A stretch of 64,000 bases of DNA from DASTFY01 sp963829955 (GTDB lineage Bacteria; Actinomycetota; Acidimicrobiia; Acidimicrobiales; Ilumatobacteraceae): contig CAWHKS010000019.1 in assembly GCA_963829955.1 (NCBI GenBank), forward strand, positions 248,001 through 312,000, written 5' to 3'. The notes under the pieces are model-generated. The model did not search any database. It worked only from the letters and a program-made list of their open reading frames with translations, and was not told the DNA's origin. Numbering within the stretch: the first letter of the stretch is position 1; every line of letters starts with the position of its first letter. Positions 26,370-34,826 of the stretch are shown piece after piece. The translations under genes were made by a program, and so were the position numbers.

Positions 26370-27725
26370 GTGGGGGTGTCGGAGATCCTCGATGTCGCCA
26401 TCGGCCTCGTCCTGGTCTGGTTCCTGCTCTCGATCGCCGTCTCAGGGATCAACGAGGCGTTCTCCTGGCTCACCCGCATGCGGGCGAAGCAGCTCTGGCG
26501 GTCGCTGGCAGGCATCGTGGACTCGACGGTGAAGCCCCAGGCCCGCCTGCGCGACGTGTTGTGGCGCATCCCGGTGGGCGTGTCGGACTACCGGCCCGAG
26601 GTGAGCCCGGACAAGGAGAACGCCGATCAGGGCGCGCTGTCCGAGCGCCGGGCGAAGGCGGCGAGCATCCCGACCGCCGACGAGGTGCCGGAGGCGACGA
26701 AGGACTTCCTCGAGCGGCTGCGTGACCGCCTGTCTCACTCGCTCGACGACACCGCAGCCAGCGGGTGGCGGACCCGTCTCAGCAATGTGCCGGGCGAGCT
26801 CCTCAGCGACGCGCTGGTCGGTCTGGCCGAGGAGACGCTCACCCGCAGCTCGCTCCAAGAAGCGGCAACGCGACTGGGTGTGACGGCGCCCGAGGAGTAC
26901 TGGGCTGGTCTGACCTCCCCGGGCCGCATCGAGAAGGAGGTCGCCTCGGTGCCGCCCCCCGGCGTCGCCGCGCAGCGGTGGGATGCGGTCGTCGAAGAGG
27001 CCGAGCGGCTCGTCACCCTCGAGGACCTCGAGTCGATCGTGGCGGGGAACAAGCAACTGGCCACCGCCCTGCGGCGGGTCCGGCAGGCCGTGGCCGGCAA
27101 CGACCTCATGGTCGGTGCCCGCAAGGCCATCGAGACCTGGTTCGAGGCCGAGATGGACGCGCTCAGCCGCTTCTACCGGCGTCAGAACCGCAAGATCGCC
27201 GCGATCATCGCGCTGGGCGTGGTGTTCGTGGTCCAGGCCGACTCGTTCCGGCTGCTCGACGACCTGTGGCACGACAAGGACCTGCGATCGGCTCTGGCCA
27301 CGGACGCCTCGCAGGTGGTGGACGCCGACCTGGAGGTGAGGGATCCCGACACCTTCCTCGCGCTGTGCCGCGAGGTGGCCGGCCTGGACGAGGCGGCTCC
27401 GACGACGACGGCTGCGGCCTCGGCGGCGACCGATCGGGCCGAGTTGGAGGAGGCCCAAGCCCGCCTGCAGTGCGCCGCCGACCTGGTGCGGGGCACGCGC
27501 CGGTACCGATTCGTCGAACCCGCCGCGCTCTGGACCGAGATGCGGGACGAGAACACCGAGGGCCGGTGGGAGGCGGGAGACCCCGGGTCCTGGCTCTGGC
27601 ACCGTGTACCCGGCCGCCTCGTCACCGCGGCCGCCCTCATGTTCGGGGCCGGCTTCTGGTACGACGCCCTCGGCCGGCTCGTGGGCCTGAAGGGCAAGCT
27701 CAAGGGCGGCGCCGGTGGCAGCTGA
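26370..27725 (+). CDS. Membrane protein of unknown function, coupled to the patatin gene
   Basis: A 451-residue protein. The N-terminal membrane helix (residues about 7-27, VAIGLVLVWFLLSIAVSGIN) is followed by EAFSWLTRMRAKQLWRSLAG, a segment I recall from a broad uncharacterised bacterial membrane family. A long soluble helical region includes an extended coiled-coil-like stretch (residues about 195-270). A second helix, RKIAAIIALGVVFVVQAD, follows near 272-290 and a third near the C-terminus (VTAAALMFGAGFWYDALG). The start is GTG. It overlaps the patatin gene by 11 bases, so the two are very likely made together; it may anchor or regulate the lipase. Confidence 0.7.
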   Translation: MGVSEILDVAIGLVLVWFLLSIAVSGINEAFSWLTRMRAKQLWRSLAGIVDSTVKPQARLRDVLWRIPVGVSDYRPEVSPDKENADQGALSERRAKAASIPTADEVPEATKDFLERLRDRLSHSLDDTAASGWRTRLSNVPGELLSDALVGLAEETLTRSSLQEAATRLGVTAPEEYWAGLTSPGRIEKEVASVPPPGVAAQRWDAVVEEAERLVTLEDLESIVAGNKQLATALRRVRQAVAGNDLMVGARKAIETWFEAEMDALSRFYRRQNRKIAAIIALGVVFVVQADSFRLLDDLWHDKDLRSALATDASQVVDADLEVRDPDTFLALCREVAGLDEAAPTTTAAASAATDRAELEEAQARLQCAADLVRGTRRYRFVEPAALWTEMRDENTEGRWEAGDPGSWLWHRVPGRLVTAAALMFGAGFWYDALGRLVGLKGKLKGGAGGS

Positions 27726-30700
27726 GAAGCGGCGCTCCTCGTCGGAGACCGGGCTCTTCCTGCTGGCCGCGCTGCTCCTGCTCGTCCTCTGCGCGTTCGC
27801 GCTCACCAAGGCCAGGGACGGGTTCACGATTCAGTGCGAACACAGCACCGTCGACCTGTCGGACCTCGCGCTCTCAGGTTCGCAGGAGGCGTGGGAGAAG
27901 CAGATCGCGGAGTGCTTCCCCGGGCCTGTCGACGGCGTTCCGGGCTCGGTCAACAGCTCGCTGCTGTGGGACCAGCTCTTCATCGCCCTCTACGTCCCCG
28001 CCCTCATCCTGCTGTGCGCCTACGGTGGGCTGCGGTCCCGGCGCCGGCCGACGCGGCGGCTCGGGTGGTTCATGGTCTACGTCACCGTGTTCGCCGGGGT
28101 GATGGACCTGATCGAGGACCACCTGCTGTGGCGGGCCTTCTACCGGCCCCCGCCGTCCTCCACCCTGCTCCACGTGCTGTTCGCCACGTCGTTGGCCAAG
28201 TGGGTCGTCGTGCTGCCGATGCTCTACGGCCTGCTGTCGCTGACGACGGCGATCTCGCGGCTCGCTCGTCACGACCGGACACCGCCTGGCGGTCCGGTCC
28301 CGTCTGGCCTGCTCCCCGGCCCTCCGGCCTTCCTGGATCCCCGCCACGTCGCCGCCCCGACCCCAGAGGCCGTCAAGCACCGCTACAAGCGGCCTGACGC
28401 CACGCCGGCCGACGCCACTGGCATCTGCCTCTCGGGCGGAGGGATCAGGGCCGCCGCCTTCGCCATGGGCGCGCTGCAGTCGCTCGAGTCCGCGGGCGTC
28501 TACGGGCAGGCGACGTACCTGGCGACGGTCTCGGGCGGCGGCTACCTGGGGACGGCGGCCCACCTGGCGGGCACGAGGTCCGAGCCGGCCGCACCGGAGC
28601 CGTTCCAGTCCGAGTCGCCAGAGGCGGCGTACGTCCGTGAACACGCCCGCTTCCTGTGGCCCACCCCCAAGCAGGATCGCCACGGAGCCGGGTTCATCTC
28701 CACGGCGACGACCGCCGTTTTCTCGATCCTGTTCAACCTGGTCTTGGCCGCCGTCTGCATCTACGCCATCGCCACCCCCGTCGGCTGGGCGGGCCACGCC
28801 CTCTTCGGCGAGCGGGGCCCGAGGCCCGAAGGCTGGCTCCTGGCCACGATCCTCGTCACGATCGCCCTCGGCCCGCTGGTCACGATGGCCTGGGCTCGCA
28901 CCCTCGGCCGCTGGATCCCCGGGTTCCGCCGGTGGGTCGCCGCCGCGATCGCCGGCGCTGTCACCACCGCGGCGGCGGTGCAGTTGCTGTGGTTCGACGT
29001 CCCCTACTGGTGGTTCTGGTACGCGCTGGGCGCCCTCGTCGCCGTTTTCGCCATCGGCTTCCTGGTGCAGAAGGTCCAGGCGAAGCGCCACCCGGCCCGC
29101 CGGTCGACGGGCATCCCGTTGCTGTTCTTCCTTCCCGCCCCCGTCCTGGGGCTCATCGCCTTCTTCCTGTGGGAGTGGTGGTTCGGCCTCGCGTTCGCCT
29201 CCGGCTGGCACGGCGCCACGTCCCCGCTGTTCGCGTGGTGGGCGGTCGGCCTGACCGCCGGGGCCTTGGTCGGGATCATGGCCGCCCAGCTCATCCGTCG
29301 TATCTGGGCCTGGACGCACCGCGATCCGAAGGAGCGGGAGCCCTCACCGACCTGGTTCACGCTCGGCGCGCCGGCGGCGGCGATCGTGGGCGCCGCCACT
29401 GCGTTGCTGGTCATCGTCGATCGCGGGCGCTCCATCGTGCTGATCGTCGCTGCCGTCGCCCTGATCCTCTGGCTCTTCGGGATGATCGCCTTCGTCCGGC
29501 AGCAGCACTCCGCCGGGGATCGACCCGGTCGGTCGGGCGTGATCGGCCTCCTCACCGGTGGACTCGCACTGATCGTCATCGTGGGTGCGCTGGCGCACGC
29601 CATCGTGAAGGACGACGTCACGGCCTGGGTCGTGTGGGCGGGCTTCGCGCTCGGGCTCCTGCTCCTCTACTACCTGGTCGACCAGAAGGCCTGGTCGCCC
29701 CACGGCATGTACAAGGGCCGGCTCGCCAGCACCTTCTCCCGGGTGCGGACGGAGGGCGGGACGGCGCCGATCAAGGACACGCCGCTCGACTCCCTGGCGC
29801 CGAGCGAGGGCCATCCGCAGCTGCTCATCTGCGCCGCCGCCTACGACACCCACCACTGCCCCGGGGAGGTCCAGGCCTGGCCGTTCACGTTCGCCCGCGA
29901 CTTCGTGGGCGCCGGGGACGTCGGCTGGTGCCGGACCGAGGACTTCCGCTCGTCGCTCGGCAACTTCAACCGCAGCGACGCCACGGTGCAGGCGGCGATG
30001 GCCGTCTCCGGCGCAGCCGTCTCGCCCGGTCTCGGCCAGATCAGGCTGGGTAGCGTCAACGCGCTGATCGTCCTGGCCAACCTGCGCCTCGGCGTCTGGT
30101 TGCCGGCGCCGCGGTACGTGAACCAGCTCATGGGCGTGGAGGGTTGGAGCGGCACGCGTGAGGGTCCGCTGCCGCGCTGGATCCGCTGGCGCCGCTTCAC
30201 CTACCTGTTCAAGGAGGTGTTCAGCATCCACGACCCCACCGATCGGTTCCTGCTGGTCACCGACGGCGGGCAGGTGGACAACCTCGGGCTGCTGGAGCTC
30301 CTGTCCCGGCGCTGCCGGCTGATCATCTGCATCGACGCGTCGGGCGACAACAAGAGCGGGCGGCCCCTCGGCACCCGGACCCTCGACGGGGTGCGGAGGC
30401 TCGCCTACGAGCGGTACGGCGTCCGCATGCGGCTGCGGGGGACGGACGGCGACAACGATCCGCCGGACGATCCCGACCCCGCCGATCTGCCCTTCACGCC
30501 GAACGCACAGCTGCTGACCGAGCTCGTCACGGTCAGCAACACGACCGGGACCGGTGACGTCGACCAGCGGACGGCGGTCGCGGCGGTCGCTGTGGTGGAC
30601 GTGCACTACCCGGCGGTGCCCGGTGGTCTCGGGCCGGAGGCGGGCGAGGACGCGCCCGCGGCGTCGGGCACGCTCGTGTACGCCAAGGCGCTTCTGTTCA

Positions 30701-30930
30701 AGGACCTCACCGACGACGGAGACCCGCCGTTCATCAAGTTCGCCAGCGGCCCGAAAGGCCGGCGGTTCCCGAGCGACAGCACGGGCGACCAGTGGCCCGA
30801 CGAAGCCCAGTTCACGATGTACGAACGGTTGGGACGGGTCGTCGGTCTGCAGGCCAGCCAGAGGGCGAAAGCCGAGCTGGAGACGGAGCCGGCCGCCCAG
30901 GCGGCCGCCGGTCAGTCGGTCACAAGCTGA
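27715..30930 (+). CDS. Large membrane-embedded patatin-like phospholipase
   Basis: A 1071-residue protein. Four membrane helices lie in the first 180 residues, and a further 8-9 hydrophobic helices fall between about 325 and 660. The patatin elements are split around this membrane block. The oxyanion loop CLSGGGIRAAAFAMGALQ is near 240 and the nucleophile motif TVSGGGYLG has its serine at about residue 273. The catalytic aspartate is in VTDGGQVDNLGLLELL (about residue 850). Patatins hydrolyse acyl lipids by a Ser-Asp dyad. The 577-residue gap filled with membrane helices is unusual: family members are normally soluble. The start GTG 27715 overlaps the preceding gene. Confidence 0.85.
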   Translation: MAAEKRRSSSETGLFLLAALLLLVLCAFALTKARDGFTIQCEHSTVDLSDLALSGSQEAWEKQIAECFPGPVDGVPGSVNSSLLWDQLFIALYVPALILLCAYGGLRSRRRPTRRLGWFMVYVTVFAGVMDLIEDHLLWRAFYRPPPSSTLLHVLFATSLAKWVVVLPMLYGLLSLTTAISRLARHDRTPPGGPVPSGLLPGPPAFLDPRHVAAPTPEAVKHRYKRPDATPADATGICLSGGGIRAAAFAMGALQSLESAGVYGQATYLATVSGGGYLGTAAHLAGTRSEPAAPEPFQSESPEAAYVREHARFLWPTPKQDRHGAGFISTATTAVFSILFNLVLAAVCIYAIATPVGWAGHALFGERGPRPEGWLLATILVTIALGPLVTMAWARTLGRWIPGFRRWVAAAIAGAVTTAAAVQLLWFDVPYWWFWYALGALVAVFAIGFLVQKVQAKRHPARRSTGIPLLFFLPAPVLGLIAFFLWEWWFGLAFASGWHGATSPLFAWWAVGLTAGALVGIMAAQLIRRIWAWTHRDPKEREPSPTWFTLGAPAAAIVGAATALLVIVDRGRSIVLIVAAVALILWLFGMIAFVRQQHSAGDRPGRSGVIGLLTGGLALIVIVGALAHAIVKDDVTAWVVWAGFALGLLLLYYLVDQKAWSPHGMYKGRLASTFSRVRTEGGTAPIKDTPLDSLAPSEGHPQLLICAAAYDTHHCPGEVQAWPFTFARDFVGAGDVGWCRTEDFRSSLGNFNRSDATVQAAMAVSGAAVSPGLGQIRLGSVNALIVLANLRLGVWLPAPRYVNQLMGVEGWSGTREGPLPRWIRWRRFTYLFKEVFSIHDPTDRFLLVTDGGQVDNLGLLELLSRRCRLIICIDASGDNKSGRPLGTRTLDGVRRLAYERYGVRMRLRGTDGDNDPPDDPDPADLPFTPNAQLLTELVTVSNTTGTGDVDQRTAVAAVAVVDVHYPAVPGGLGPEAGEDAPAASGTLVYAKALLFKDLTDDGDPPFIKFASGPKGRRFPSDSTGDQWPDEAQFTMYERLGRVVGLQASQRAKAELETEPAAQAAAGQSVTS

Positions 30931-31759
30931 CGGTCAGGCCCTCCGAAGCCACCATCACCTCGACGCCGAGGCAGGAGGCCAGCTCCTTCGCCTCCCGGGC
31001 CAGCTCGTCCAGCGCGTCGTCGTGCCGCAACGGGTCGTGGTGGAAGAGGGCCAGGCGCTTGGCCCCGGCCTGGTGGGCCACCCGGACCGCGAACTCGACC
31101 GTGCAGTGGCCCCACGTGCTCTTCCGGGCGAACTCGGCCGGCGTGTACTGCGCGTCGTGGATGACCAGGTCGGCGCCGGCGCACAGCTCGAGGGCCCCGG
31201 CGCTCACGTCGCACGATCCGTCGGAAGGCTGCTGGTGGTCCGAGAGGTAGGCCACGGACACGCCGTCCCACGTCACGCGGTACCCCAGCGTCGGCCCGCA
31301 GTGGGGCACGATCCGGGACATCACGTGCGCCGTCCCGATGGGGCGCTCCTCCTCCCCCAGGTCGGTGAACGTCACTCGGCCGCCGAGGTCCTGCAACGTC
31401 ACCGGGAAGTAGGGCGGGCGGAGGAAGAAGTCGAAGGCGTCGTAGACCGAGCGCCCGTCTTCCTGGAAGGGGGCATACACGTCCAGGCTGGCGCCGTCGC
31501 CCCGCAGCAGCGGCACGAAGAAGGGCAAGCCCTGGACGTGGTCCCAATGCAGGTGCGTGAGCAGCGCAGTGCCGCGGAACGTGCGCTCCGGCGGCCAGCT
31601 CGCTCCGAAGTACCGGAGACCCGTGCCCAGGTCGAAGACGAAGGGCGGCTCGTCGCCGTTGTGCATGGACACACACGAGGTGTTCCCGCCGTACCGCATC
31701 GTCGCTTCACCTGAGCAGGGCGTGGAGCCGCGGACTCCATGGAACCTGATGTCGACCAC
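30920..31759 (-). CDS. Metallo-beta-lactamase-fold phosphodiesterase-like protein
   Basis: A 279-residue MBL-fold enzyme of the RNase Z / PhnP / cyclic phosphodiesterase-like group. The N-terminus RFHGVRGSTPCSG is typical. Metal ligands are in LTHLHWDHVQGLPFF, LVIHDAQYT and LALFHHDPLRHD. The substrate is not assignable. Its 3' end overlaps the end of the convergent patatin gene by 11 bases. The divergent alpha/beta hydrolase gene starts 119 bases upstream. Confidence 0.85.
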   Translation of the reverse strand: MVDIRFHGVRGSTPCSGEATMRYGGNTSCVSMHNGDEPPFVFDLGTGLRYFGASWPPERTFRGTALLTHLHWDHVQGLPFFVPLLRGDGASLDVYAPFQEDGRSVYDAFDFFLRPPYFPVTLQDLGGRVTFTDLGEEERPIGTAHVMSRIVPHCGPTLGYRVTWDGVSVAYLSDHQQPSDGSCDVSAGALELCAGADLVIHDAQYTPAEFARKSTWGHCTVEFAVRVAHQAGAKRLALFHHDPLRHDDALDELAREAKELASCLGVEVMVASEGLTVSL

Positions 31760-31877
31760 TCGGCTGACCCCCTGTTGAACGCCACGCTACCCCTGGATAG
31801 ACGAACGGTGCGGTGCGAGGTGACGCAAATCTCACGTCCTTCTCGCGCCAATTCTCCCGGCTCGGTATGGTGCGCCC

Positions 31878-32765
31878 GTGCCCCGCCCGGCCCCCCCGAT
31901 CGAAGACCGATCAGTGCGGGCCAACGGCGTCGAGTTCCGGGTGCTTTCCTGTGGCGACGGCCCGCTGGCCCTCTGCTTCCACGGCTTCCCCGACTCTGCC
32001 CACACCTGGCGCCACCTCCTCGTACAGCTGGGGACGGCCGGCTATCGCGCCGTGGCTCCGTTCCAGCGGGGCTATGCGCCCACGGAGGTACCCGCCGACG
32101 GCCTCTACCAATCCGGCGCGCTCAGCATGGACGCCATCGCGCTCCACGAGGCGCTGGGGGGTGGGGCCGACGCCGTACTCATCGGTCACGACTGGGGCGC
32201 GCCGACCGTCTACGGCGCGGCTGGGCACGCGCCCGAGCGCTGGCGGGCCGTCGTGTCGATGGCGGTGCCTCCCGGGGGCGCGCTCGCCGCCGCGTTCCTC
32301 ACGAACCTGAGGCAGATCAAGCGGTCCTGGTACATGTTCTTCTTCCAGCATCCGCTGGCTGACCTGCTGGTCGGCGCCAACGACCTGGCGTACGTGGACA
32401 TGCTGTGGGCGGACTGGTCCCCGAGCTTCGACGCCGCTGCCGAGCTGGAGCTCCTCAAGCCGTCCCTGCGGGACCCCTCGAACCTGCAGGCCGCGCTGGG
32501 CTACTACCGCGCCCGCCTCGGCGGCGGCCTGATCGATCCGGCGCTCGACGCCGTCCAGGAGGCGACGCAGCAGATCCCGCCCCAGCGGCTGCTCTACCTC
32601 CATGGCGCCGACGACGGCTGCATCGGCGTGGAGGTCGCGGAGGCGGCGCGGGGCATGGTCCCCGGCAATGTCACCATCGACATCGTCGATGGGGCCGGCC
32701 ACTTCCTGCACCTCGAGCGGCCGGACGAGGTGAACCGGCGGATCGTGGAGTTCCTGTCCCCATGA
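31878..32765 (+). CDS. Alpha/beta hydrolase (epoxide hydrolase / haloalkane dehalogenase-like)
   Basis: A 295-residue alpha/beta hydrolase. HGFPDSAHTWRHL carries the oxyanion HGxP motif. The nucleophile elbow is VLIGHDWGAPTVYG, with aspartate as nucleophile as in epoxide hydrolases and haloalkane dehalogenases. YLHGADDGCI and the base histidine in DGAGHFLHLERPDEV close the triad. It starts at GTG 31878, with TATGGT six bases before it. It overlaps the next gene by ATGA, making it the first gene of the selenoprotein operon. Confidence 0.85.
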   Translation: MPRPAPPIEDRSVRANGVEFRVLSCGDGPLALCFHGFPDSAHTWRHLLVQLGTAGYRAVAPFQRGYAPTEVPADGLYQSGALSMDAIALHEALGGGADAVLIGHDWGAPTVYGAAGHAPERWRAVVSMAVPPGGALAAAFLTNLRQIKRSWYMFFFQHPLADLLVGANDLAYVDMLWADWSPSFDAAAELELLKPSLRDPSNLQAALGYYRARLGGGLIDPALDAVQEATQQIPPQRLLYLHGADDGCIGVEVAEAARGMVPGNVTIDIVDGAGHFLHLERPDEVNRRIVEFLSP

Positions 32766-34216
32766 CCACGCATGAGTTGGCCCGCCCACCTCTTCCCGAC
32801 GGGCTGGTGGCGGTGGTGAAGCGGGACTGCGCGACGTGCGTGACCGTCATGCCGGTGCTGGAGCAGCTGGCGGCCGGGCCGGACTCGCTGACCGTCTATG
32901 TGCAGGACGATCCCGCCTTCTTCGCGTCGGTGGCGCCCCGGGACGACACCGATCTGTCGGTCTCGTGGCACCACGAGGTGGAGACGGTACCCACGCTCGT
33001 CCGCGTCGTGGGGGGGACGGAACAGGGCCGGACGGTGGGCTGGTACCGGGCGGCGTGGGAGGAGCTGACCGGCCAGCAGGGCCTCGGCCCCGGCCTGCCC
33101 GAGATGCGGCCGGGCTGCGGTTCGATGTCCGTCGATCCGAACCTGGTCGACGAGCTCAACGTGCGCTTCGGGGGTTCGGTCCTGCGGGCCCGGCGGGTGG
33201 AGCTGGCCGACCTGGAGGACGAGTTCGAGGCCCTGTTCGAGCGGGGCTGGTCGGACGGGCTCCCCGTGGTCCCCCCGACCGAGGCCCGGGTCCTCCGCAT
33301 GCTGGAAGGCACGAGCCGGGGACCGGAGGAGGTCGTGGCCGTCGTCCCGCCCGACCTCATCGAGGTCACGGTCGAGAAGGTGGCGATCAACGCGGTCATG
33401 GCCGGGTGCCGGCCGCAGCACCTGCCCTGGGTCCTCGCCGCGCTCGAGGCGGTGTGCACCGACGAGTTCAACATGCACGGCGTCCTCGCCACGACGATGC
33501 CAGTCGGCCCGGTGATCGTGGCCAACGGCCCAGGCGCGCCAGCAGTCGGGATCCACAGCGGCGGCAACGCGCTCGGGCAGGGGCACCGCGCCAACCTGAC
33601 CATCGGCCGGGCGTTGCAGCTCGTCGTCCGCAACGTGGGCGGCGGGCGTCCGGGCGGAGTGGACCGGGCGACCCACGGAAATCCGGGGAAGCTGAGCTTC
33701 TGCTTCGCCGAGGACGAGAGCGGCTCGCCGTGGACCTCCCTCGCCGAGTCGCGCGGGCTCCCGGCCGGCGCCGACGCCGTCACCGTCTTCGCCGGCGAAG
33801 GTCCCCGAACCATCGTCGACCAGAAGTCTCGGGACCCGGAGTCGCTGGCGACCAGCTTCGCCGAGTGCCTGCGGGCCATGCACCACCCCAAGCTCGTCAT
33901 GGCCTTCGACGCCCTCGTCGTCGTCGGGCCCGAGCACGCCCGCGTGTTCGGCGAGGCCGGCTGGGACCGCGAGCGCACGGTGCAGGAGATCAACGATCGG
34001 ACGGCCCGCCCGGGCGCCGAGCTGATCGAAGGGGCGAGCGGCATGAGCGAGGGCCTGCCCGCCGGCTTCCGCGACATGACGTTGCCGAAGCTCCGCGACG
34101 GCGGCCTGTTGCTCGTGCACGCCGGCGGACGGGCGGGGCTGTTCTCTGCCATCATCGGCGGCTGGGTGAACGGAGCCACGGGGAGCCAACCGGTCAGCCG
34201 GTTGGTGTCCGCATGA
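32762..34216 (+). CDS. Thioredoxin-domain fusion protein, partner of the UGSC selenoprotein
   Basis: A 484-residue protein. Residues 1 to about 110 form a thioredoxin fold with active-site CATC (Cys23, Cys26 in VVKRDCATCVTVM) and the cis-proline segment VETVPTLVRVV. After MRPGCGSMS comes a roughly 350-residue domain of an uncharacterised family: GWSDGLPVVPPTEARVLRML, TVEKVAINAVMAGCRPQHLP, GPGAPAVGIHSGGNALGQGH, IGRALQLVVRNVGGGRPGG. It has conserved cysteines (AGCRP) and many glycines. It overlaps the hydrolase gene and precedes the selenoprotein by 19 bases, so it is a likely redox or catalytic partner of that protein. The reaction is unknown. Confidence 0.75.
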   Translation: MTTHELARPPLPDGLVAVVKRDCATCVTVMPVLEQLAAGPDSLTVYVQDDPAFFASVAPRDDTDLSVSWHHEVETVPTLVRVVGGTEQGRTVGWYRAAWEELTGQQGLGPGLPEMRPGCGSMSVDPNLVDELNVRFGGSVLRARRVELADLEDEFEALFERGWSDGLPVVPPTEARVLRMLEGTSRGPEEVVAVVPPDLIEVTVEKVAINAVMAGCRPQHLPWVLAALEAVCTDEFNMHGVLATTMPVGPVIVANGPGAPAVGIHSGGNALGQGHRANLTIGRALQLVVRNVGGGRPGGVDRATHGNPGKLSFCFAEDESGSPWTSLAESRGLPAGADAVTVFAGEGPRTIVDQKSRDPESLATSFAECLRAMHHPKLVMAFDALVVVGPEHARVFGEAGWDRERTVQEINDRTARPGAELIEGASGMSEGLPAGFRDMTLPKLRDGGLLLVHAGGRAGLFSAIIGGWVNGATGSQPVSRLVSA

Positions 34217-34235
34217 ATGAGGCGAGGAGGGCCAC

Positions 34236-34751
34236 ATGACGCGAGTGATCCTCGACCCGGGGAACGAGACGCAGGCCGCGCCGCGGGACCTGCTGCCCAG
34301 GCCGGCTTCGATCGAGGGCAAGGTGGTCGGGCTGCTCGACATCTCCAAGCCCCGGGGTGACGTCTTCCTCGACCGGCTCGAGCAACGCCTCTCCGAGGCA
34401 GGGGCCACGGTCAAGCGCTACCGGAAGCCGACCTTCACGAAGCCGGCGCCGGTGGACCTCCGCCACGAGATCGCCACCCAGTGCGAGGTGGTCATCGAAG
34501 CGCTCGCCGATTGAGGGAGCTGCACGTCGTGCAGTGTGCACGACATCAGTGACCTCGAGATCCGGGGGGTGCCGGGCGTCTTCGTGGCGTCGGCGGAGTT
34601 CGTGAGCGCCGCGGAGGCCCAGGCGGTGGCGCTCGGCTTCCCGAGTGCCCGCGTGTTCGTGCCCCACCCGATCCAGGACCGCACGGACGACGAGATGCGG
34701 ACCTACGCCGACGACGCGTTCGAGGAGATCGTGAAGGCCGTCACGACCTGA
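34236..34751 (+). CDS. UGSC-family selenoprotein with in-frame TGA (Sec93)
   Basis: Read through, this is a 171-residue protein. The TGA at 34512-34514 falls at residue 93, in the sequence IEALAD-U-GSCTSCSVHDISD. That is the UGSC motif of the UGSC (seleno)protein family, in which many homologues have CGSC. Both halves are in one frame, and the downstream half (GVPGVFVASAEFVSAAEAQA, VFVPHPIQDRTDDEM) has no ribosome site of its own. A strong site GAGGAGG precedes the ATG. A stem-loop directly after the TGA fits a bacterial SECIS. The protein probably does thiol/selenol redox chemistry with the thioredoxin-fused neighbour. The family function is unknown to me. Selenocysteine machinery genes are not in this window. 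Confidence 0.87.
34515..34544 (+). promoter_or_regulatory. Candidate bSECIS stem-loop following the recoded TGA
   Basis: Two mutually exclusive perfect hairpins start within 12 bases of the TGA. One is CTGCAC-GTC-GTGCAG (34520-34534). The other is GTCGTGC-AGTGT-GCACGAC (34526-34532 pairing with 34538-34544, loop 34533-34537). The second puts its apical loop 19-23 bases after the TGA, inside the range used by bacterial SECIS elements that recruit SelB. The structure lies in coding sequence, as expected for bacteria. The assignment is by geometry only. Confidence 0.6.
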
Positions 34752-34826
34752 GAGCCGCGCTTTTCCCCCTGTCCACCGGGGGTACAGTTCCGCGATCGGG
34801 CTGGTTGGGGCTGGCTGGGAGACCCC

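Noticed and set aside
34536..34751. A separate 71-codon protein starting at GTG after the TGA
   Set aside because: It has no ribosome site and begins inside the conserved UGSC region; read-through explains it better.
34765..34782. CCCCC/GGGGG hairpin after the selenoprotein gene as a terminator
   Set aside because: A five-pair stem without a T-run is too weak to call.
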